This document shows, in pieces, positions 9,647-18,658 of a stretch of DNA of 64,000 nt. How positions within the stretch are numbered: the first letter of the stretch is position 1; each line of letters starts with the position of its first letter. The stretch covers positions 81,984 to 145,983 of the forward strand of contig JAVEYG010000006.1 in assembly GCA_034003625.1 (NCBI GenBank). Reading direction: 5' to 3'. A program made the translations under genes and the position numbers. Under the pieces are notes generated by a model. That model searched no databases. It was not told where the DNA came from and was given only the letters and a program-made list of their open reading frames with translations. Origin of the DNA: GWE2-42-39 sp034003625. Lineage in GTDB: Bacteria; Bacteroidota; Bacteroidia; Bacteroidales; Prolixibacteraceae.

Positions 9647-10534
9647 ATGTCGAATAACCTGAAAGGAATCCTGTTCACCCTCAGCTCGGTTGCCTTTTTC
9701 TCATTGATGGCGGCGCTGGTACGGTCAATTCCCCATGTTTCGTCGTTTCAGTCGAGTTTTTTCCGTTTTTCCATCGGCTTAGGGATCATCGGTATACTGG
9801 GTTTGTTTCGCATCGTCCCGATGCAGTTTAACGACCGAAAAAATCTTTTTCTCCGCGGCCTTATCGGCGGGATTGCCGTGTTCCTTTTCTATCTCGCTAT
9901 CGTAAAACTGGGTATCGGCAAAGGTTCGGCATATGTATATTCTTATCCGGTTTTTGCCACCCTTTTCAGTATGATCATGCTGAAAGAAAAAGTGGAACCC
10001 GTCAAATTTATACCGATTGCATCAGCCATCGGCGGGCTTATTCTGCTTTCAACCGGAAAAACAGGCGGCCCGTTGTTGGGCTTTGGAATAAATGAACTGA
10101 TCGCCATTGCAGGTTCGCTGACCACAGGTTTGGCTGTTGTTTTTGTAAAAAAGCTGCACGACAGCGACAATTCTTACTCCATTTTTTTCTCGCAAAGCAT
10201 CATCGGGTTCTGGTTGTTCCTGATCCCGTCGGGCTTGCACCAGGGACAGGGCAATTCTTCAGACCTTATTATTCTGTTAGCCATCGGGTTGGTAGCAACC
10301 CTCGGGCAGTTGTTTATGACCGAAGGATACCGTTATGTAAACGTGGCCACTGGTTCACTTTTTCAATTATTGGTACCTGTTCTCAACCTGCTAATGGCAT
10401 ACTTCATTTTTGGAGAAGAATTTAATACAAAAGAGTCTATCGGGGCAATTATCATTATTGCATCCTGTTTTGCCTTAGTGCTCATCAATTACCGGATGGG
10501 CATCAAATCACGGATACTTAAAATGGTGGAATAA
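9647..10534 (+). CDS. EamA/DMT-family transporter
   Basis: This 295-residue inner-membrane protein has about ten hydrophobic segments arranged as two EamA repeats (residues ~5-140 and ~150-290). Members of the drug/metabolite transporter superfamily export or import amino acids, nucleosides or other small metabolites, and the substrate cannot be predicted here. The frame is open upstream into the cyclophilin gene (9590). The ATG at 9647 (MSNNLKGILF) places the first membrane segment at the N-terminus and avoids the overlap, so it is preferred. A second, unlinked EamA gene is at 33741. Confidence 0.88.
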   Translation: MSNNLKGILFTLSSVAFFSLMAALVRSIPHVSSFQSSFFRFSIGLGIIGILGLFRIVPMQFNDRKNLFLRGLIGGIAVFLFYLAIVKLGIGKGSAYVYSYPVFATLFSMIMLKEKVEPVKFIPIASAIGGLILLSTGKTGGPLLGFGINELIAIAGSLTTGLAVVFVKKLHDSDNSYSIFFSQSIIGFWLFLIPSGLHQGQGNSSDLIILLAIGLVATLGQLFMTEGYRYVNVATGSLFQLLVPVLNLLMAYFIFGEEFNTKESIGAIIIIASCFALVLINYRMGIKSRILKMVE

Positions 10535-10619
10535 CTCTACAGAGTAACCAACAATTCCTTATCTGCTCCCGGATTACAAAACTCGGAGGGTAAAACGATA
10601 CACTCTGCCCGGTTTTTCC

Positions 10620-10627
10620 TATCTTTG
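10620..10627 (+). promoter_or_regulatory. -7 element TATCTTTG before leuS
   Basis: TATCTTTG matches TAnnTTTG and sits 38 bp before the leuS ATG. No convincing -33 TTTG is seen. Confidence 0.55.
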
Positions 10628-10665
10628 CGCCTCAGTTTTAAAATGCTTTAAATCAACCTGTACAA

Positions 10666-13320
10666 ATGGACTATAAATTCCGGGAGATCGAAGCCAAATG
10701 GCAACAATACTGGGAGGAAAACAAAACCTTCAAAACTAAAAACGATTTTTCAAAACCAAAATATTACATACTCGACATGTTCCCGTACCCGTCGGGCGCC
10801 GGGCTCCATGTCGGCCATCCGGAAGGCTATACGGCCACCGATATTATCAGCCGTTACAAACGGATGAAAGGGTTCAACGTGCTGCACCCCATGGGCTGGG
10901 ACGCTTTTGGGCTGCCCGCCGAACAATATGCCATGCAAACCGGGACGCACCCGGCCATTACCACGCAACGAAACTGCGACACTTTCCGCCGCCAGATCAA
11001 AGCGCTGGGCTTGAGCTACGACTGGGACCGCGAAATAAACACCACCGACCCGAAATATTTCAAATGGACACAGTGGATTTTCATCCAGTTGTACAATACC
11101 TGGTTTGATGTCCAACAGGGCAAAGGCCGCCCCATCAGCGAACTGCCCATTCCTTCAGAAATAAAAGAAAAAGGCGAAGCTGCCGTAAAAGAATACATCG
11201 GCAAAAAACGCCTGGCTTATTACGACAATGCACAGGTTTGGTGGTGCGACTCGTGCAAAACGGTATGTGCCAACGAAGAAGTGCTGACCGATGGCTCGCA
11301 CGAAAAATGCGGCAACCAGGTCTCCCGTAAAAACCTGAAACAATGGCTGCTGCGTATTCCTCATTATGCACAGCGCCTGCTCGAAGGCCTCGACGAACTC
11401 GACTGGCCCGAAGGTGTAAAAGACATGCAGAAAAACTGGATCGGCAAATCGACTGGGGCGGAAGTGGATTTCGCAATTGACGGACTGGACGAAAAAATAA
11501 GGGTGTACACCACCCGTCCGGATACCTTGTTTGGCGCAACCTATATGGTGGTTTCGCCCGAACACCCGATGCTCGAAAAAGTAACGGCTGCCGACTATTC
11601 AGAAAAAGTAAAAAAATATGTGCAGGCGGCTTCACTGAAGTCGGACCTCGACCGCACCGAACTGGCCAAAGAAAAAACCGGTGTGTTTACCGGACGGTAT
11701 GCCATCAATCCGGTAACCGGCAATAAGATTCCTGTCTGGGTAGCCGATTATGTGTTGATGGGCTATGGAACAGGCGCCATCATGGCCGTTCCGGCGCACG
11801 ACACCCGCGACTTCGAATTTGCTGTAAAATTCGATATTCCGGTGATCTGTATCCTCGACCCGAAAGATGCCGGTGAAGAAATCCGTGCACAAGTGTTGGC
11901 CGGCAAAGCCTGCTGGACCGACGACGGCGTGTACATCAATTCGGCCAGCGACATGACCGGATTGGATATTAACGGGCTGAATAAAAAAGAAGGGATTGCC
12001 AAAACAATCGAATGGTTGGGCGAACGCGGATTAGGAAAAGCTACGGTCAATTTCAAACTGCGCGACTGGCTGTTCAGCCGCCAGCGTTACTGGGGCGAAC
12101 CGTTCCCGGTCATCCACTGGGAAGATGGCGAGGTGAGCCTGCTCGATGAAAGCGAATTGCCGCTTGAACTGCCGCAATTAGAAAAATACCAGCCCGGAGA
12201 AGGAGGCGAATCGCCCTTGTCGAATGCCCCCGAATGGCTCGAAGTGGTAGACAAAAACGGGCGCAAAGGGCGCCGCGAAACCAATACCATGCCACAGTGG
12301 GCCGGTTCGTGCTGGTACTATCTGCGTTATATCGACCCGAAAAACGATGAAAAAATATTCGACCCGAAATTAGAAAACTACTGGATGCCGGTTGATTTAT
12401 ATATCGGTGGCGCCGAACATGCGGTGCTGCACCTGTTGTATTCGCGTTTCTGGCACAAAGTGCTGTTCGACCTGGGCATTGTTTCAACCAATGAACCGTT
12501 TAAAAAACTTTACAACCAGGGGATGATCCTCGCGTTTGCCTACGAAACGGCAACAGGCGCCAAAGTGGCTTCCGACCTGGTGGAAGAAAAAGACGGTAAA
12601 TATTTTCATACCGAAACGGGTGAAGAACTGCGGCAGATTGTGGCAAAAATGTCGAAGTCGCTGAAAAATGTGGTGAACCCCGACGATGTCTGCGAACGTT
12701 ACGGGGCCGACTCGTTGCGCCTGTACGAAATGTTCATGGGCCCGCTCGACGATACCAAACCCTGGGCCGAAAATGGCGTGAAAGGAGTGTTTGGCTTCTT
12801 AAACCGTGTATGCCGTTTCTTTGCCAATCCTGAAAATATTGTAGACGGAGAAGAAGATCGTGAAACCGCGAAACTGCTGCACCAGACCATCAAAAAAGTA
12901 GGTGAAGATATTGAGAACCTGAAATTCAATACCGGTATTTCGGCGCTGATGGTTTTCAATAACCTGGCCTATAAAAAAGGAAAGGTGACTAAAGCCACCG
13001 CCGAAACATTTGCAAAAATACTTTCGCCGTATGCGCCGCACCTGGCCGAAGAATTGTGGCAACTGTACGGGTACAGCGAAACGCTGGCTTACGAACCGTG
13101 GCCGCAGGTTGATCTGAGCCTGATGGAAGAAGACACGTTTGAATACCCGGTTTCGTTCAACGGAAAGATGCGTTTCAAGCTTGAGCTTCCGGCTGACATG
13201 CCGGTTGCCGAAATCGAAAAAGCCGCCCTGTCACATGAGCTGGCGCAAAGATGGACCGAAGGCAAAACACCCAAAAAGGTGATTATTGTTCCGAAGAAGA
13301 TTATCAATATTGTAGTGTAA
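10666..13320 (+). CDS. leuS: Leucyl-tRNA synthetase
   Basis: This cytoplasmic class Ia synthetase of 884 residues charges tRNA-Leu with leucine. The HIGH-type motif appears as GLHVGHPEGY near residue 50 and the KMSKS loop as AKMSKSLKN near residue 660. The CP1 editing domain lies between them, with the TTRPDTLFGATY motif near residue 285, and a C-terminal anticodon-binding domain follows. No T-box or attenuator is visible in the 130-bp leader. It faces pgk across the repeat array. Confidence 0.97.
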   Translation: MDYKFREIEAKWQQYWEENKTFKTKNDFSKPKYYILDMFPYPSGAGLHVGHPEGYTATDIISRYKRMKGFNVLHPMGWDAFGLPAEQYAMQTGTHPAITTQRNCDTFRRQIKALGLSYDWDREINTTDPKYFKWTQWIFIQLYNTWFDVQQGKGRPISELPIPSEIKEKGEAAVKEYIGKKRLAYYDNAQVWWCDSCKTVCANEEVLTDGSHEKCGNQVSRKNLKQWLLRIPHYAQRLLEGLDELDWPEGVKDMQKNWIGKSTGAEVDFAIDGLDEKIRVYTTRPDTLFGATYMVVSPEHPMLEKVTAADYSEKVKKYVQAASLKSDLDRTELAKEKTGVFTGRYAINPVTGNKIPVWVADYVLMGYGTGAIMAVPAHDTRDFEFAVKFDIPVICILDPKDAGEEIRAQVLAGKACWTDDGVYINSASDMTGLDINGLNKKEGIAKTIEWLGERGLGKATVNFKLRDWLFSRQRYWGEPFPVIHWEDGEVSLLDESELPLELPQLEKYQPGEGGESPLSNAPEWLEVVDKNGRKGRRETNTMPQWAGSCWYYLRYIDPKNDEKIFDPKLENYWMPVDLYIGGAEHAVLHLLYSRFWHKVLFDLGIVSTNEPFKKLYNQGMILAFAYETATGAKVASDLVEEKDGKYFHTETGEELRQIVAKMSKSLKNVVNPDDVCERYGADSLRLYEMFMGPLDDTKPWAENGVKGVFGFLNRVCRFFANPENIVDGEEDRETAKLLHQTIKKVGEDIENLKFNTGISALMVFNNLAYKKGKVTKATAETFAKILSPYAPHLAEELWQLYGYSETLAYEPWPQVDLSLMEEDTFEYPVSFNGKMRFKLELPADMPVAEIEKAALSHELAQRWTEGKTPKKVIIVPKKIINIVV

Positions 13321-13726
13321 TAAAGCGTCCCCACGCTATAACGCATAACAAAACGAGACGCATTGCGATATATCGAAGAAGCCCAACGGGCTTCAATGTG
13401 AATAGCCACGTGGTGAAACCCGTGGTTGATGTGCATGCAACATAACCGGCAAGCGCGAGGTGAACCCAAAAAACACGGGGTGCAACCCATGGTTGATTTG
13501 CAACCCGTGGCAACAAATACCCACCGCGGGCAAAACCACAAATGTGGTTGAATACGAAACAACAGGTAATATTATTCAACCACCTTCGTGGTTGTTGAAA
13601 TATTTGCAATTCGTTACCCACGCATTTCATTCCCATGCAACCCCATGCCACGTATTTCATACCCCACGTATTCCATACCCCACGCATTTCATACCCCACG
13701 TATTTCATACGTGGCTATTCACGTTT
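13321..13726. repeat. Hairpin array, degenerate unit 0
   Basis: This is the most divergent copy of the ~298-bp unit and carries extra internal sequence. It keeps the order of small palindromes seen in later units but with other stems. AAGCCC/GGGCTT (13379-13393, 3-nt loop) stands in the place of AAACGGG/CCCGTTT. CAACCAC/GTGGTTG (13577-13594) stands in the place of CAACCC/GGGTTG. It ends with the perfect CCACGTAT-TTC-ATACGTGG hairpin at 13696-13714. I see no protein-coding sequence. Confidence 0.75.
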
Positions 13727-14025
13727 AATCGCTTCGCGATTATGGTTGTCCCCGGCAATGGTTCCATGCGGCGAAACGGGCGGAACCCGTTTTATTTGAA
13801 TAACCACGGGTTGCAACCCGTGGCAACAAATGCCCACCGCAGACAAAACCACGAATGTGGTTGAATGGCATGGATCAGCAATTGATTGACAATGTTCAAC
13901 CCCTCCCAGGGTTGTTTTGGGGCATCATTATTTCCACGCATTTCATTCCCATGTAACCCCATGCCACGTATTTCATTCCCACGTATTCCATACCCCACGT
14001 ATTTCATACGTGGCTATTCATATTT
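13727..14025. repeat. Hairpin array, unit 1 (299 bp)
   Basis: It opens with AATCGC-TTC-GCGATT, then AAACGGG/CCCGTTT (13774-13792), CCACGGG/CCCGTGG, AACCAC/GTGGTT, CAACCC/GGGTTG (13897-13914) and finally CCACGTAT-TTC-ATACGTGG (13995-14013). Between the hairpins the sequence is nearly identical to that of units 2 and 3. Confidence 0.85.
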
Positions 14026-14321
14026 AATCGCTTTGCGATTATGGTTGTCCCCGGCAATGGTGCCATGCGGCCAAACGGGCGGGACCCGTTTAATTTGAAT
14101 AACCACGTTGTACCCGTGGCAACGAATGCCCACCGCAGACAAAACCACGAATGTGGTTGAATGACAGGGATCAATGATTGGTTCAAAATGTTCAACCCCT
14201 CCCAGGGTTGTTTTGGGGCATCATTATTTCCACGCATTTCATTCCCATGTAACCCCATGCCACGTATTTCATTCACACGTATTCCATACCCCACGCATTT
14301 CATACGTGGCTATTCACGTTT
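14026..14321. repeat. Hairpin array, unit 2 (296 bp)
   Basis: This direct repeat of unit 1 starts AATCGC-TTT-GCGATT (only the loop changed) and has the same hairpin order. The CCACGGG palindrome has shrunk to CCACG/CGTGG. Confidence 0.85.
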
Positions 14322-14619
14322 AATCGCTTCGCGATTATGATTGCCTCGGGCAATGGTGCCATGCGGCCAAACGGGTGAAACCCGTTCAATGTGAATAGGC
14401 ATGGGTTGTACCCGTGGCAACGAATGCCCACCGCAGACAAAACCACGAATGTGGTTGAATGACAGGGATCAATGATTGGTTCAAAATGTTCAACCCCTCC
14501 CAGGGTTGTTTTGGGGCATCATTATTTCCACGCATTTCATTCCCATGTAACCCCATGCCACGTATTTCATTCACACGTATTCCATACCCCACGCATTTCA
14601 TACGTGGCTATTCACGTTT
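14322..14619. repeat. Hairpin array, unit 3 (298 bp)
   Basis: This direct repeat of unit 2 has a long near-identical stretch from ~14412 onward. The next boundary hairpin AATCGC-GAA-GCGATT follows at 14620-14634, where the array stops just before a terminator. Confidence 0.85.
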
Positions 14620-14640
14620 AATCGCGAAGCGATTAAAACA

Positions 14641-14671
14641 AAAAGCCCGAAGGGTTGTCCTCCGGGCTTTT
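14641..14671. terminator. Bidirectional rho-independent terminator between the array and pgk
   Basis: AAAAGCCCG with one mismatch then AGG pairs with CCT then CGGGCTTTT around a 5-nt loop. T-rich tails occur in both directions (TTTTAATTTTT on plus, TTTTTGTTTT on minus). It lies 22 bp past the pgk stop, so it mainly ends pgk transcripts, and it can also stop read-through from leuS and the array. Confidence 0.85.
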
Positions 14672-14692
14672 AATTTTTATTTCAGTACGAAA

Positions 14693-15886
14693 TTATTCCC
14701 CACGAACGGCTGCAATTCCCGGAAGAACTTTCCCTTCCAGGGTTTCCAACATCGCGCCACCGGCGGTTGAGATGTAAGAAACACCTTCGGCAATACCGAA
14801 TTTGTTTACAGCGGCCACCGAGTCGCCACCACCAACCAATGAGAACGCGCCATTTTTAGTTGCTTCCACAATTGCATCGCCAATTGCTTTTGTACCGGCA
14901 GCAAAGGCATCCATTTCAAATACGCCGGCAGGGCCGTTCCAAAGGATTGTTTTGGAGTTGCCAATCACTTCCTTGAAAGTGACAATGGTTTCGGGGCCTA
15001 CGTCCAATCCCATCCAGCCGTCTTTGATCCCGCCTGCAGGGCAGATTTCTGTATTGGCATCGTTTGCAAATTTATCAGCAGCAACACAGTCAGAAGCAAT
15101 AACTAAGTTCACCCCTTTTTCTTTTGCCGTTGCAATAATACTTTTCGCCAGGTCAAGGTAGTCGTCTTCACACAACGATGAACCGATGTTCCCACCCATT
15201 GCTTTCACAAAAGTAAAGATCATCCCGCCACCGATAATCAGGTTGTCCACTTTGGACAGCATGTTTTCGATGATGGTAATTTTAGTCGAAACTTTAGCGC
15301 CACCCATAATGGCCGTTAGCGGACGGGCAGGTTTCGAGACCACTTTATCGAGGCTTTCCACTTCGCTTTCAACCAAATATCCGAACATTTTGTCGTTCGG
15401 GAAAAATTGGGCCATCACAGCAGTCGAAGCATGGGCGCGGTGAGCCGTTCCGAATGCGTCGTTTACCCAGCAATCGCCCAATTCGGCCAGTTGGCGCGAA
15501 AATTCAACATCGCCTTTTTCTTCTTCTTTATGGAAACGGAGGTTTTCGAGCAACAATACTTCGCCCGGTTTCAGCGCTTTCGCCATTGTTTTCACTTCGT
15601 CGCCCACGCAATCGGGAGCCAGTTTCACGTCAACGCCCAGCAGGTTGCTGAAATGATTTACCAAATGGCGCATCGAATATTTGTCTTCCGGTCCGTTTTT
15701 CGGACGGCCAAAATGAGACATGATCACAGGGGAACCGCCTTTTTCAATAACCTTTTTGATGGTTGGTATGGCTGCACGGATACGAGTGTCGTCGGTGATC
15801 TCGAAATTTTCATTCAACGGGACGTTAAAATCGACGCGGATCAACGCTTTTTTCCCGGCAAAATCATAGGTGCTGATTGTTTGCAT
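14693..15886 (-). CDS. pgk: Phosphoglycerate kinase
   Basis: The 397-residue monomeric glycolytic enzyme transfers phosphate between 1,3-bisphosphoglycerate and ADP in the cytoplasm. Signatures visible are RVDFNVPLNE near residue 17, HFGRPKG-type 3-PG-site sequence, GGAKVSTK in mid-protein and the nucleotide-site loop GGGDSVAAV near residue 355. Length is normal for bacteria. It is monocistronic and ends at a strong terminator. Confidence 0.97.
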   Translation of the reverse strand: MQTISTYDFAGKKALIRVDFNVPLNENFEITDDTRIRAAIPTIKKVIEKGGSPVIMSHFGRPKNGPEDKYSMRHLVNHFSNLLGVDVKLAPDCVGDEVKTMAKALKPGEVLLLENLRFHKEEEKGDVEFSRQLAELGDCWVNDAFGTAHRAHASTAVMAQFFPNDKMFGYLVESEVESLDKVVSKPARPLTAIMGGAKVSTKITIIENMLSKVDNLIIGGGMIFTFVKAMGGNIGSSLCEDDYLDLAKSIIATAKEKGVNLVIASDCVAADKFANDANTEICPAGGIKDGWMGLDVGPETIVTFKEVIGNSKTILWNGPAGVFEMDAFAAGTKAIGDAIVEATKNGAFSLVGGGDSVAAVNKFGIAEGVSYISTAGGAMLETLEGKVLPGIAAVRGE

Positions 15887-16216
15887 ATTTGTTTTTTTAA
15901 GTTACTTAAACATGATTTCAAAGATAGAAAAATATATTCCTCCTGAAACGAAGGGCATCCTTGCTGAATAACAGGATTAATGATAAAATAAAAAAACAAC
16001 TGCCTGTCTGCGTCCCCTGTTTGTTCTTTCTATCTGCCATTCATGGTCATTTGCAATCATTAAATTGTTTTGAAACCATGAATGGCTACAAATGACTACA
16101 AAATAAGACCAGTCAAACTGGAAGGATATTCATTAAATAAAAAATTTCCCTGACGGAACCGGCGGTTATGGAAGCAGGAATTTGTATTTTTGGACTTCTT
16201 CAAAAAAAATGATAAT
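15887..16216. other. Divergent intergenic region between pgk and holB with an inverted repeat
   Basis: GCCATTCATGGT at 16036-16047 is mirrored exactly by ACCATGAATGGC at 16075-16086, a 12-bp inverted repeat with a 27-bp loop. Additional TCATTTG/CAAATGA words lie next to each arm. No ORF is evident. It could be a small dispersed element or a cruciform-forming site. The holB promoter lies at 16185-16192. Confidence 0.55.
16185..16192 (+). promoter_or_regulatory. -7 element TATTTTTG that decides the holB start
   Basis: TATTTTTG matches TAnnTTTG and overlaps an upstream in-frame TTG codon at 16190. The first downstream ATG (16217) lies 24 bp after the element. This argues that translation starts at 16217. 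Confidence 0.6.
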
Positions 16217-17341
16217 ATGTTTTTTCGCCAGGTAATTGGTCAGGAAGAAATTAAGAAAAAGCTGGTCCAGTCGGTAAACGAAGGAAGGGTCAGCCATGCA
16301 CAACTGTTTGCCGGCCCCGATGGTTCGGGAAACCTGCCCATGGCGCTCGCCTACGCGCAATACATCTCGTGCCAGAACAAGCAGCCCGACGATTCGTGCG
16401 GCGAATGCCCCTCGTGCAAAAAATACCAGAAACTGATCCATCCCGACCTTCATTTTGTGTTCCCGGTGGTGAAAACGCCAAAGTTTAAAGACCCGGTGAG
16501 CGATAATTTTTTGGCTGAATGGAGGACAACTGTTGCGGCCAACGCTTATTTCGACCTCGACCAGTGGTTTTCGCTCATTGGCGCCGAGAACGCGCAGGGT
16601 CTCATTTACTCGAACGAAAGCGAAGAAATTATCCGTAAACTGAACCTGAAATCGTTTGAAGCCGAGTTCAAAGTGATGATTATCTGGATGCCTGAAAAGA
16701 TGCACCTTTCCTGCGCCAATAAATTGCTGAAGATGATTGAGGAGCCACCTAACAAAACCCTCTTTTTATTGGTTTCCGAGAATGAAGAAAACCTGATTGT
16801 CACCATCCGGTCGAGGTGCCAGCTGGTAAAATTCCCGCCTGTCGACGATGCGTCAATGAAAAAAGCGTTGCTGAACGAACCGGAAGCCGAAGGGGCAAAC
16901 ATCGATAACATGGTCCATCTGGCACGCGGAAATTACCGCAAAGTGCTCGAACTGCTCCAGCCCGACGACACTTCGACCTTCAACCTGGAACGTTTTAAAG
17001 AATTGATGCGTTCATCGTACGGCCGAAAATTTCTCGACTTGTTCAGTTGGTCGGAACAGATGTCGGGTATCGGGCGCGAGAAACAAAAAACTTTTTTGCT
17101 TTATGCCATGAAGTTTTTACGTGAAAACTTTATCTCGAACCTGAAGAATAACCGGCTTGTCTTTATGGACGATAGCGAAAGTGATTTTGCAAAACGCTTT
17201 GCCCCGTTTATCAACGAACGGAACATCATCGAATTAAGCAACCTGTTTGAAGAAGCGTTCGACCATATTGCCATGAACGGAAACCCCCGCATTATTTTCA
17301 CCGATATAGCTTTTAAAACAACCAGGCTCATCAGAAAATAA
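16217..17341 (+). CDS. holB: DNA polymerase III delta' subunit
   Basis: This clamp-loader subunit (374 residues) helps load the beta clamp at the replication fork. It is an AAA+ protein. The N-terminal RQVIGQEEIKKKL motif is typical, and the P-loop is degenerate (AGPDGSGN, lacking the Lys), as expected for delta', which does not hydrolyse ATP. A zinc module follows (C-x8-C-x2-C-x2-C in SCQNKQPDDSCGECPSC). The arginine-finger region is TIRSRCQLVKF. I chose the ATG at 16217 over the upstream TTG because the promoter overlaps the latter. It heads the run holB-ricT-gldH-trmB-ATL-mrp. Confidence 0.92.
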   Translation: MFFRQVIGQEEIKKKLVQSVNEGRVSHAQLFAGPDGSGNLPMALAYAQYISCQNKQPDDSCGECPSCKKYQKLIHPDLHFVFPVVKTPKFKDPVSDNFLAEWRTTVAANAYFDLDQWFSLIGAENAQGLIYSNESEEIIRKLNLKSFEAEFKVMIIWMPEKMHLSCANKLLKMIEEPPNKTLFLLVSENEENLIVTIRSRCQLVKFPPVDDASMKKALLNEPEAEGANIDNMVHLARGNYRKVLELLQPDDTSTFNLERFKELMRSSYGRKFLDLFSWSEQMSGIGREKQKTFLLYAMKFLRENFISNLKNNRLVFMDDSESDFAKRFAPFINERNIIELSNLFEEAFDHIAMNGNPRIIFTDIAFKTTRLIRK

Positions 17342-17445
17342 CCCACCGGAATAGCTTTTCCCATTTTACGGGCAACATAGAACAATCCAGGAGATTATTG
17401 CCTGTTAACCGGTTGTCTGATACTTTTTTTATACACATTAATCAT

Positions 17446-17453
17446 TACTTTTG
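17446..17453 (+). promoter_or_regulatory. -7 element TACTTTTG before ricT
   Basis: TACTTTTG fits TAnnTTTG and lies 56 bp before the ricT ATG, so ricT may have its own promoter besides read-through from holB. Confidence 0.5.
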
Positions 17454-17509
17454 TAATTCTCTGCCGGGAGGTTCCCGGTAACTTTTACCGGACAGCAAAA
17501 AGCAATATT

Positions 17510-18658
17510 ATGGACAAGTTTGTGTGTGAAGATAATTTGATTGAACGTGGTTGTTGTCGTGGAAACGGCGGAACCTGTTCAAAGCTGGAAGTATATGACT
17601 GGCTCAACGACGTCATCAGCGTGGCCAATCCCGGTGAATTGGTCGAAGTCCGTTTTAAAAATACCCGCAAAGACTACTTTCACAACGTCAACCATCTGAA
17701 AATAAATCCCGGCGACATTGTTGCGGTGGAAGCAAACCCGGGACACGATATCGGTATTGTTTCGCTTACAGGCGACTTAGTGCTCGACCAAATGAAAAAA
17801 CACAAGGTCACTTTAGTGAATGGCGAACTTCGGAAGGTATACCGGAAAGCCAAACAAATCGACATCGACAAATGGAAAGAAGCCATGCAGCTGGAACATC
17901 AGACCATGCTCAGATCGCGGCAGATCGCTGCCGATCTGAAATTAGACATGAAAATTGGCGACGTAGAATACCAGGGAGACAAAACCAAAGCTATTTTTTA
18001 TTATATCGCCGACGAGCGCGTTGACTTCCGGCAATTAATCAAAGTCCTGGCCGATACATTCCGTATCCGCATTGAAATGAAACAAATCGGCGCCCGGCAG
18101 GAAGCCGGACGTATCGGGGGAATTGGTCCCTGCGGACGCGAATTGTGCTGTGCCACCTGGATACACAGTTTTATCTCGGTGACTACCAATGCAGCCCGTT
18201 ACCAGGAAATTTCGATGAACCCGCAAAAATTAGCCGGACAATGCGGAAAACTGAAATGCTGCCTCAATTACGAAGTGGATTCCTACATTGATGCCCAGCG
18301 GGATTTTCCGCCAACCAATATTCCGCTCGAAACCGAGAAAGGACGTTATGTTTTCCAGAAATCGGAAATATTCAGAGGTTTGTACTGGTACTCGCTTGAT
18401 AACGAAGCGCCCCTGAACCAGGTTGCCATTCCGGTAGAACGGGTAAAAGAAATTATCCGTCAGAATCAGAAAAAAAGAAAAGTGGAAAAGCTGGTCACCA
18501 AAGAGCCGGAAATGCCACTTCCCGAAGAAAAAGGGTATAAGGATGTAATTGAACAGGGCAGCCTGACCCGTTTCGACGATCTTAAAAAAGCAGGTGGAAA
18601 CAAGGGACGAAATAAAAACCGCAAATTCAAACGCTATAAACCTCAGCAAAAATCATGA
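17510..18658 (+). CDS. ricT: PSP1-domain protein, RicT/YaaT homologue
   Basis: The 382-residue protein carries a PSP1 C-terminal domain (residues ~100-190). A Cys-rich core has the motifs CGRELCCATW and GQCGKLKCCLNYE, and a basic low-complexity tail (NKGRNKNRKFKRYK) ends it. In Bacillus the homologous YaaT/RicT forms an Fe-S-containing complex with YlbF and YmcA that affects RNase Y activity and developmental phosphorelays. No YlbF or YmcA homologue is nearby, so the partner here is unknown. Extra Cys residues near the N-terminus (ERGCCRGNGGTC) may also bind metal. The stop overlaps the gldH start (ATGA at 18655). Confidence 0.88.
   Translation: MDKFVCEDNLIERGCCRGNGGTCSKLEVYDWLNDVISVANPGELVEVRFKNTRKDYFHNVNHLKINPGDIVAVEANPGHDIGIVSLTGDLVLDQMKKHKVTLVNGELRKVYRKAKQIDIDKWKEAMQLEHQTMLRSRQIAADLKLDMKIGDVEYQGDKTKAIFYYIADERVDFRQLIKVLADTFRIRIEMKQIGARQEAGRIGGIGPCGRELCCATWIHSFISVTTNAARYQEISMNPQKLAGQCGKLKCCLNYEVDSYIDAQRDFPPTNIPLETEKGRYVFQKSEIFRGLYWYSLDNEAPLNQVAIPVERVKEIIRQNQKKRKVEKLVTKEPEMPLPEEKGYKDVIEQGSLTRFDDLKKAGGNKGRNKNRKFKRYKPQQKS

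Noticed and set aside
10535..10665. T-box or attenuator before leuS
   Set aside because: The leader after the -7 element is under 40 nt and shows no T-box sequence or terminator/antiterminator pair.
13792..14601. Repeated minus-strand frames in the hairpin array (71-99 codons starting MKYVGYG or MKCVGYG)
   Set aside because: They recur only because the DNA units repeat; composition and lack of any domain fit non-coding DNA, and the conserved property is pairing of stems, not codons.
13321..14635. CRISPR array
   Set aside because: Units are ~298 bp and repeat along their full length; there are no short repeats with unique spacers and no cas genes nearby.
16190..16216. TTG start for holB
   Set aside because: It lies within the TATTTTTG promoter element, so transcripts would begin downstream of it.
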